A DNA stretch of 8,579 nt from DAOUTY01 sp964453665 (GTDB lineage Bacteria > Chloroflexota > Dehalococcoidia > SZUA-161), in assembly GCA_964453665.1 (NCBI GenBank), contig CAYVQT010000089.1, positions 1-8,579 on the forward strand. The letters are read 5' to 3'. Shown here one piece after another: positions 5,696 to 8,579 of this stretch (the first letter of the stretch is position 1; the number at the start of each line of letters is the position of its first letter). The notes below the pieces were generated by a model, which had not been told where the DNA came from, ran no database searches, and saw nothing but the letters and a program-made list of their open reading frames with translations. The position numbers and the translations under genes are program-made.

Positions 5696-5953
5696 AATAT
5701 AAGCATTAATTTGGATTTGTCAAGGGCAAAGTGCAAAAAAAGTGCAGAAAGTAGCAATATAGTACTATTCTATTACTACTATTTTACGAAAAGACGAGAA
5801 TTGGAACGGAAGTGTATGATTTTGTAGCAAAAATTGATAATTTGCGCTTATATTTGCATATTTTGGACAAAAAAGTGAATTTTAACGAAAATTAACGAAA
5901 AAAGTCAACAAAAAACACGTTTTTGCGTCTTTTTGACCTATTTTGGAGGAAAA
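5696..5953 (+). promoter_or_regulatory. AT-rich non-coding leader with short direct repeats
   Basis: No gene is visible in these 258 bases. AAAGTGCA occurs at 5728-5735 and 5739-5746, exactly 11 bases (one helical turn) apart. TTAACGAAAA is repeated back to back at 5882-5891 and 5892-5901, with a similar TTTTACGAAAAG at 5782. A small hairpin, CAAAAA-ACACG-TTTTTG, lies near 5909-5925. GGAGGA at 5945-5950 serves the gene at 5954. This is a good place for the promoter and control region of the membrane-protein operon. I could not fix a convincing -35/-10 pair. Confidence 0.5.
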
Positions 5954-6307
5954 ATGCTCAAATTTATGCTTTTGGAGGACTATAGTGGAAATCCGGTTGT
6001 TTTTGAGAAAAACAGGAGCAGAGTGAAGCTTTATAACAAGAATTACGGTCCACAAGAGTCAAATCCGGTATTCGGGAGCAAATATGAGTGCGCTGGCACG
6101 GTTTTTCAGCTCGGCGGAGATAAAGCATACCCTATATCGGTCATATGGGACAACGGACACAAGAATAGCTACAGAGAAGGCGACTTAATACTGTTAAATC
6201 ACAGCGAAATCACCAACTTGGGGCCAAATGAAGCATTCCGGCTTAAGCATGGTAAACGGCCTAAGCCTAAGGAGAAAATCCTCAAATGGAAGGAGATAGA
6301 ATACTAA
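5954..6307 (+). CDS. MIB/HERC2-like (SH3-type barrel) small protein
   Basis: This is 117 residues from the ATG, chosen because GGAGGA lies four bases upstream; an in-frame TTG at 5933 has no such site. The core ECAGTVFQLGGDK, then ISVIWDNGHKNSYREGDLIL (61-80), resembles the MIB/HERC2 module, in which GTV, V-WDNG, YR-G and DL are hallmark positions. That module is a small barrel used for binding in eukaryotic ubiquitin ligases, and similar WDNG-NSY proteins seem to occur in phages (recalled, not checked). The C-terminus is basic (KHGKRPKPKEKILKWK). It is the first gene after the leader, and its TAA overlaps the ATG of the first membrane-protein gene, so it belongs to that operon. It may be an adaptor or nucleic-acid-binding protein. 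Confidence 0.72.
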   Translation: MLKFMLLEDYSGNPVVFEKNRSRVKLYNKNYGPQESNPVFGSKYECAGTVFQLGGDKAYPISVIWDNGHKNSYREGDLILLNHSEITNLGPNEAFRLKHGKRPKPKEKILKWKEIEY

Positions 6308-6531
6308 TGGAATTAATAAATTATGGTATGGTATTTGTAATTTTGTTAGGTATAGCAATAGTAATAGCAGGTATAGCATTATGTGCCCATCTGGTGCATG
6401 ACCTGCGGAAGGAAAGGCCGGACGCAAGTCCATTCTGCTACTACTGGATGGGTGTTGCTTCGCTGGTACCTATAGTACTATATCTATTCGCGCTTTTGAT
6501 TAAATATCCGGTTATTTTTATTGTTCGATAA
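6307..6531 (+). CDS. Two-helix small membrane protein 1 (74 aa)
   Basis: The first helix (about residues 8-31, MVFVILLGIAIVIAGIALCA) is followed by a charged loop HDLRKERPDASP and a second helix (about 49-66, WMGVASLVPIVLYLFALLI). It ends KYPVIFIVR. The longest loop of the array makes this the outlier. The start at 6307 shares its A with the TAA of the MIB/HERC2-like gene; AAGGAG at 6290-6295 is somewhat far, which favours coupling. An in-frame ATG at 6286 would lie before that site. The likely location is the cytoplasmic membrane. A holin is conceivable from the topology, but nothing specific supports it. Confidence 0.72.
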   Translation: MELINYGMVFVILLGIAIVIAGIALCAHLVHDLRKERPDASPFCYYWMGVASLVPIVLYLFALLIKYPVIFIVR

Positions 6532-6583
6532 GATGTTGATTATTTTACTATTACTATCGAATTTATTTGTCGAAAAAAATTGT

Positions 6584-6629
6584 TCGATCGAAAATTGCAA
6601 TCGATCGATGGATATATTGTGTCGATCGA
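6584..6629. repeat. Three TCGATCGA palindromes
   Basis: The octamer TCGATCGA starts at 6584, 6601 and 6622; the last two extend to TCGATCGATG. Spacing is 17 and 21 bases, about two helical turns. Partial forms (CTATCGAATT, TTGTCGAAAA) precede them. They lie between membrane-protein genes 1 and 2 and may be operator sites; each also carries GATC. Confidence 0.6.
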
Positions 6630-6657
6630 TGTCCCTATGATACCGTAATACACCATA

Positions 6658-6747
6658 ACAATATAGTAATAGTATAAATATAAAAACCATATAAGAACAT
6701 AGTAACAGTGGTATTGTAAAACATATAGTAATAGGGATAAAAAACCA
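6658..6747 (+). repeat. Two imperfect 27-33 base direct repeats
   Basis: ACA-ATATAGTAATAG-AT-AAAAACCA occurs at 6658-6689 and, in shorter form, at 6721-6747, 63 bases apart. ACATAGTAACAG at 6697 is a partial third copy. The second copy ends just before the hairpin at 6751. Together with the TCGATCGA sites, this makes 6532-6777 a control region inside the array. Confidence 0.5.
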
Positions 6748-6750
6748 GTA

Positions 6751-6770
6751 CCAGCATAGCTGGAAAGGAG
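6751..6770 (+). promoter_or_regulatory. Hairpin directly before the ribosome binding site of membrane protein 2
   Basis: CCAGC-ATA-GCTGG (6751-6763) is a perfect 5-bp stem with a 3-base loop, followed at once by AAAGGAG (6764-6770). The ATG is at 6778. The layout matches the hairpin before 4185 and that before 7797. Confidence 0.55.
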
Positions 6771-6777
6771 TGGTGGA

Positions 6778-6936
6778 ATGGATACGGAAACCAAGAGAAA
6801 CCTGCTAATAGCGGCTATATTCCTAACAGGCTTGTTAGTTGCACATGGTGGTGAACGTAGAAGCTGGTTTGGCGTTGTTGCTGGTGCTATATTACTAGGT
6901 TGCTGCTTTGTTGTTACTTTGTTATGTTTGCCATAG
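6778..6936 (+). CDS. Two-helix small membrane protein 2 (52 aa)
   Basis: MDTETKRNLL opens a short polar N-terminus. A helix IAAIFLTGLLVA (11-22) follows, then the turn HGGERRSW (23-30) and a helix FGVVAGAILLGCCFVVTLLCL (31-51). The first helix is short for spanning a membrane. AAAGGAG with 7-base spacing after a small hairpin supports the start. It is the first gene after the 246-base control region. The next 60 bases (6937-6996) hold no gene beyond the ribosome binding site of the following one. Confidence 0.65.
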   Translation: MDTETKRNLLIAAIFLTGLLVAHGGERRSWFGVVAGAILLGCCFVVTLLCLP

Positions 6937-6996
6937 AGGATCGTCCGATTGTAGATTTCAGCGCGCGGGCAGAAAATTGAGCGATAAGGAGGAGTT

Positions 6997-7182
6997 ATGT
7001 TATCTATTATACCCATTCATATAGTGGTAGGCCTTGGTATGATTGGCTGCCTTCTGGCGGGTGCTTGTTGCATCGTTTTTGGCACGGATAAGGATAATGG
7101 TAAGATAGCGCTGTATGGGGTAGCATTAGTAATAGTATTCATTATTATGGCAATGCTGGCTGATGCAGGCTTTCTACCGTAA
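6997..7182 (+). CDS. Two-helix small membrane protein 3 (61 aa)
   Basis: A helix at about residues 6-28 (PIHIVVGLGMIGCLLAGACC) leads to the charged turn GTDKDNGK (29-36) and a second helix at about 37-55 (IALYGVALVIVFIIMAML). AAGGAGGAG stands just before the ATG. The turn position, near residue 30, is shared with the next four genes, which suggests common descent even though residues differ. The coding sequence contains the 12-mer TAGTAATAGTAT at 7127. It is followed after 12 bases by the next gene. Confidence 0.75.
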   Translation: MLSIIPIHIVVGLGMIGCLLAGACCIVFGTDKDNGKIALYGVALVIVFIIMAMLADAGFLP

Positions 7183-7194
7183 TAAGGAGGGGTT

Positions 7195-7377
7195 ATGCTG
7201 TTTATACCAATAAGTGCCGTTATACCCATAAGCACGGCGTGTACGTTGCTGTTAGCTGTAGTTCTACTCGCCAGCGGGGTGGAGCGTCAAGACGGTCTGC
7301 AGATGTGGGCGGCTACGTTTGTTGCAGCTGTGTTTGTTGCTATAGTTGCAATGTTAGCTAATGGTTTAATAATGTAA
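7195..7377 (+). CDS. Two-helix small membrane protein 4 (60 aa)
   Basis: MLFIPISAVIPIS and TACTLLLAVVLLAS make the first hydrophobic stretch (to about residue 27). The turn GVERQDG (28-34) and a second stretch MWAATFVAAVFVAIVAML (37-54) follow. ATAAGGAGGGG precedes the ATG. The 11-mer TTTATACCAAT at 7201-7211, encoding FIPI, recurs at 7393-7403 at the start of the next gene (FIPM), which is nucleotide evidence for duplication. The TAA stop is part of the next ribosome binding site. Confidence 0.75.
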   Translation: MLFIPISAVIPISTACTLLLAVVLLASGVERQDGLQMWAATFVAAVFVAIVAMLANGLIM

Positions 7378-7389
7378 AGGAGCTTAAAC

Positions 7390-7569
7390 ATGTTTATACC
7401 AATGCGAATTTTGATTACTATCGGGATGTTATGTCTCCTCTTCGCCGGAATTATTCTAGTCTGTATAGCCGGAGATAAGCATTCTTGGAAGGCGGCAGTA
7501 ACAGGATTTATCTGCATAGCCACATTTTTCATTCTTGTAATATTTGACTCCAGCGGATTACTTTACTGA
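7390..7569 (+). CDS. Two-helix small membrane protein 5 (59 aa)
   Basis: MFIPMRILITIGMLC starts a hydrophobic helix reaching about residue 27. The turn GDKHSWK (28-34) and a second helix AAVTGFICIATFFILVIF (35-52) follow, ending DSSGLLY. AAAGGAG, overlapping the previous stop, lies eight bases before the ATG. It shares its opening with gene 4 (FIP) and the GDK turn with gene 3 in type. The frame runs cleanly to TGA. Confidence 0.7.
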   Translation: MFIPMRILITIGMLCLLFAGIILVCIAGDKHSWKAAVTGFICIATFFILVIFDSSGLLY

Positions 7570-7585
7570 ACAAGGGGGTGGTAAG

Positions 7586-7753
7586 ATGTTCTTTCTGTCG
7601 GAAGAGGTTTTACTAATTATAACAATATTATCAGCGGCACTCACCGGCATTGGCCTCATTTTCGGCGGGCTCAACAAAGAAAAACCGAAGCTGATCATAT
7701 TAGGAGCTTCTTTTATAGTTGTCGCCTATGTCGCTATAGTATCATGCGGGTGA
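7586..7753 (+). CDS. Two-helix small membrane protein 6 (55 aa)
   Basis: The start at 7586 has AAGGGGGTGG upstream; the longer frame opening at 7544 overlaps gene 5 and has no ribosome binding site. MFFLSEEV precedes a helix LLIITILSAALTGIGLIF (9-26). The turn GGLNKEKPK (27-35) and a second helix LIILGASFIVVAYVAIV (36-52) follow. The turn is the most basic of the set. A 43-base spacer with a hairpin separates it from gene 7, the widest spacer in this half of the array. Confidence 0.7.
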   Translation: MFFLSEEVLLIITILSAALTGIGLIFGGLNKEKPKLIILGASFIVVAYVAIVSCG

Positions 7754-7766
7754 TAGTACTATAATA

Positions 7767-7788
7767 CTACCAGTTTGGTAGGAAAGGG
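7767..7788 (+). promoter_or_regulatory. Hairpin directly before the ribosome binding site of membrane protein 7
   Basis: CTACCA-GTT-TGGTAG (7767-7781) is a perfect 6-bp stem with a 3-base loop, followed by GAAAGGG (7782-7788) and the ATG at 7797. TAGTACTA, a perfect palindrome, lies just upstream (7754-7761) and overlaps TATAAT, so a promoter here is also possible. Confidence 0.55.
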
Positions 7789-7796
7789 TTTTAATA

Positions 7797-7970
7797 ATGA
7801 TATTCGGACTTTCTATAATACCGTTCTGTGCAGCTTTGCTGTTTGTTATCGGCATAATATGCGTGATTGTGGGCCTTGTAGCTATGTGTGAAGGGGATTT
7901 TAAGCCAATAACTATTGGTGCAGTCGCGCTAATAACTCTGTATATAGCCAAAAGCTTTGGTATATACTGA
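7797..7970 (+). CDS. Two-helix small membrane protein 7 (57 aa)
   Basis: The protein has a long first hydrophobic stretch, IIPFCAALLFVIGIICVIVGLV (7-28). The short turn CEGDFKP (31-37) and a second stretch ITIGAVALITLYIA (38-51) follow, ending KSFGIY. The ribosome binding site is GAAAGGG after a small hairpin. It has no recognisable motif beyond the shared helix-turn-helix plan. Confidence 0.66.
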   Translation: MIFGLSIIPFCAALLFVIGIICVIVGLVAMCEGDFKPITIGAVALITLYIAKSFGIY

Positions 7971-7986
7971 TGGGAGGATTTTTACA

Positions 7987-8127
7987 ATGATTACAATAAT
8001 TTTAGGCTTAGGAATGGCTGGAATAGGTGGCTGGCTCATGTACAGAGGCCTGAGATTCAGCATTCTAATAGATATAATATCAGGGTGTGTTTTTATCATA
8101 CTCGGATCAGCATTGGCAGTCTTATAA
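7987..8127 (+). CDS. Two-helix small membrane protein 8 (46 aa)
   Basis: This is the shortest and last of the array. A first hydrophobic stretch ITIILGLGMAGIGGWLM (2-18) is followed by the basic turn YRGLRF (19-24) and a second stretch ILIDIISGCVFIILGSALAVL (26-46). It is rich in glycine, which would allow close helix packing. GGGAGG lies at 7971-7976, ten bases before the ATG. The stop is followed at once by the TGTCAGACA repeat cluster. Confidence 0.62.
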   Translation: MITIILGLGMAGIGGWLMYRGLRFSILIDIISGCVFIILGSALAVL

Positions 8128-8130
8128 AAA

Positions 8131-8219
8131 GTGTCAGACAAAGTGTCAGACAACTACTTTTTTGTGTCAGACAAATTAATTGGTGTCAGACAACTTGTCA
8201 GACAAACTTGTCAGACAAA
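8131..8219. repeat. Six TGTCAGACA palindromic repeats (iteron- or operator-like)
   Basis: TGTCAGACA (TGTC and GACA about a central A) starts at 8132, 8144, 8165, 8184, 8196 and 8209, with spacings of 12, 21, 19, 12 and 13 bases. Copies 1-4 extend to GTGTCAGACAA; copies 5 and 6 are TTGTCAGACAA, an 11-base palindrome. Translation shows VSD, VRQ and CQT in turn, so the copies fall in different frames and are not a protein repeat. They fill nearly all of the space between 8127 and the next gene. Such a cluster suits a replication initiator or a repressor. Confidence 0.75.
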
Positions 8220-8235
8220 AATAGGGAGAAATTAT

Positions 8236-8475
8236 ATGGAAATTACTGAGAAATTACCTGAAAAAGAAATGTTGAGGAGAAGGATAGTGTCAAATGCACG
8301 CAATCCTCGGCATTTCTGTCCATATAAAGAGCCGTGTTTCCACCAGTGTTACAAATTTTTCACGCGGTGGGAAAGGTTTAGATTTATTATAAATTTTATG
8401 CTCTGCCCGTGCGACGTGCTCCCAGCGGAAAAGGTTAAGAAGCGGACATGGGATTGGATTAACAGGGCAGAGTAG
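8236..8475 (+). CDS. Cys-rich small basic protein (79 aa)
   Basis: The start at 8236 is chosen for GGGAGA just upstream; the frame opens earlier at 8131 only by reading through the repeat cluster. Five cysteines and two histidines stand out: H27, C28, C34, H36, C38 (HFCPYKEPCFHQC) and C57, C59 (CPC), which could bind zinc or an iron-sulfur cluster. The rest is basic and aromatic, MLRRRIVSNARN and FFTRWERFRFIINF, and ends WDWINRAE. I do not recognise the family. Its position right after the repeat cluster raises the possibility that its product or its transcription is linked to those sites. Confidence 0.68.
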   Translation: MEITEKLPEKEMLRRRIVSNARNPRHFCPYKEPCFHQCYKFFTRWERFRFIINFMLCPCDVLPAEKVKKRTWDWINRAE

Positions 8476-8540
8476 CGAAGAACTGTAAAAGGGAGGTGGA
8501 AACCGAATTATTTTTGCAACGATTACAGGTAGTAACATAA

Positions 8541-8549
8541 TGGTATAAT
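8541..8549 (+). promoter_or_regulatory. Possible extended -10 promoter
   Basis: TGGTATAAT matches the extended -10 form TGnTATAAT exactly. No good -35 lies 17 bases upstream, which extended -10 promoters can tolerate. A 5-bp inverted repeat (ATGGT 8540-8544, ACCAT 8568-8572) and then AGAAAGG at the window end point to a gene starting just outside. No gene is seen in 8476-8579; GGGAGG at 8491-8496 has no convincing start after it. Confidence 0.38.
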
Positions 8550-8579
8550 AGTAGTAGTAATAACAACACCATAGAAAGG

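Larger units (their letters stand above)
5575..7138. repeat. Seven dispersed copies of the 9-mer TAGTAATAG
   Basis: TAGTAATAG starts at 5575, 6359, 6664, 6726 and 7127 on the + strand, and its complement CTATTACTA starts at 5770 and 6548. Three copies (5575, 6664, 7127) extend to TAGTAATAGTAT. Copies lie both between and within genes. Variants such as TAGTAACA and TAGTAGTAGTAATAA appear near 6700 and 8530-8560. Confidence 0.65.

Noticed and set aside
6533..6640. 35-codon frame MLIILLLLSNLF... starting two bases after gene 1
   Set aside because: No ribosome binding site, and most of it is built from the TCGATCGA palindromes. Reinitiation from the upstream stop cannot be excluded.
6540..7016. 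Minus-strand frame of 158 codons over the membrane-protein control region
   Set aside because: It overlaps genes 2 and 3 antisense; composition is that of AT-rich non-coding DNA and no start signal is seen.
6997..8127. F-ATPase subunit c or a small multidrug transporter
   Set aside because: The helical-hairpin shape is similar, but there is no conserved buried acid in the second helix and none of the four-helix EmrE pattern.
8131..8219. CRISPR array
   Set aside because: The repeats are only 9-11 bases with spacers of 3-12 bases, far too short for a CRISPR.
8131..8235. GTG-started extension of the 8236 gene through the repeats
   Set aside because: It has no ribosome binding site, and the repeats switch frame within it, so they are conserved as DNA and not as protein.
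1..8579. tRNA or rRNA genes, integrase, transposase
   Set aside because: No cloverleaf, rRNA-like stretch or recombinase motif was seen on either strand.

Overview
This window looks like part of a phage, or a phage-like or plasmid element, of a low-GC Gram-positive (Firmicutes-type) host, most likely assembled from a metagenome. Every supported gene is on the + strand. Genes are short and tightly packed, often with TAATG stop/start overlaps. Ribosome binding sites are close to perfect complements of a Bacillus/Clostridium-type 16S tail (for example AAAGGAGGTGAT before position 411). TAA, TAG and TGA all act as stops, so the standard code fits. Two runs of exactly 100 N (1241-1340 and 5596-5695) are scaffold gaps, so linkage across them is assumed.

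Region 1 (1-1240, AT-rich) holds three compact genes: a Cys-motif protein of unknown function, a NADAR/YbiA-family N-glycosidase, and a small nucleotidyltransferase-fold protein. A ribosome binding site for a fourth gene runs into the first gap.

Region 2 (1341-5340, visibly richer in G+C) looks like a DNA-metabolism module. It has a small unknown gene, a 649-residue protein joining an HExxH metallopeptidase domain to a zinc ribbon and a P/Q/V-rich linker, a small beta-rich acidic-tailed protein coupled to it, and an SSB-like OB-fold protein with a long disordered tail. Its intergenic stretches carry strong stem-loops and a dispersed repeat with the core GTTTTCTCGATG. A convincing intrinsic terminator follows the SSB-like gene, then a structured 200-base stretch with a doubtful 48-residue ORF.

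Region 3 (5340-8127, AT-rich) starts with a 70-residue helical protein. After the second gap comes a repeat-rich non-coding leader, a protein resembling MIB/HERC2 (SH3-like) modules, and then eight consecutive genes for tiny two-helix membrane proteins (46-74 residues), several below usual gene-calling length. These share a plan of hydrophobic helix, short charged turn near residue 30, hydrophobic helix, and look like a diverged tandem family of unknown role. This array is the best candidate for an undescribed system. The 9-mer TAGTAATAG recurs seven times across 5575-7138.

Region 4 (8128-8579) has six copies of the palindrome TGTCAGACA in 86 bases (iteron- or operator-like), a Cys-rich 79-residue protein, and a possible promoter leading into a gene beyond the window. 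All functional statements rest on motif reading by eye; no searches were run.
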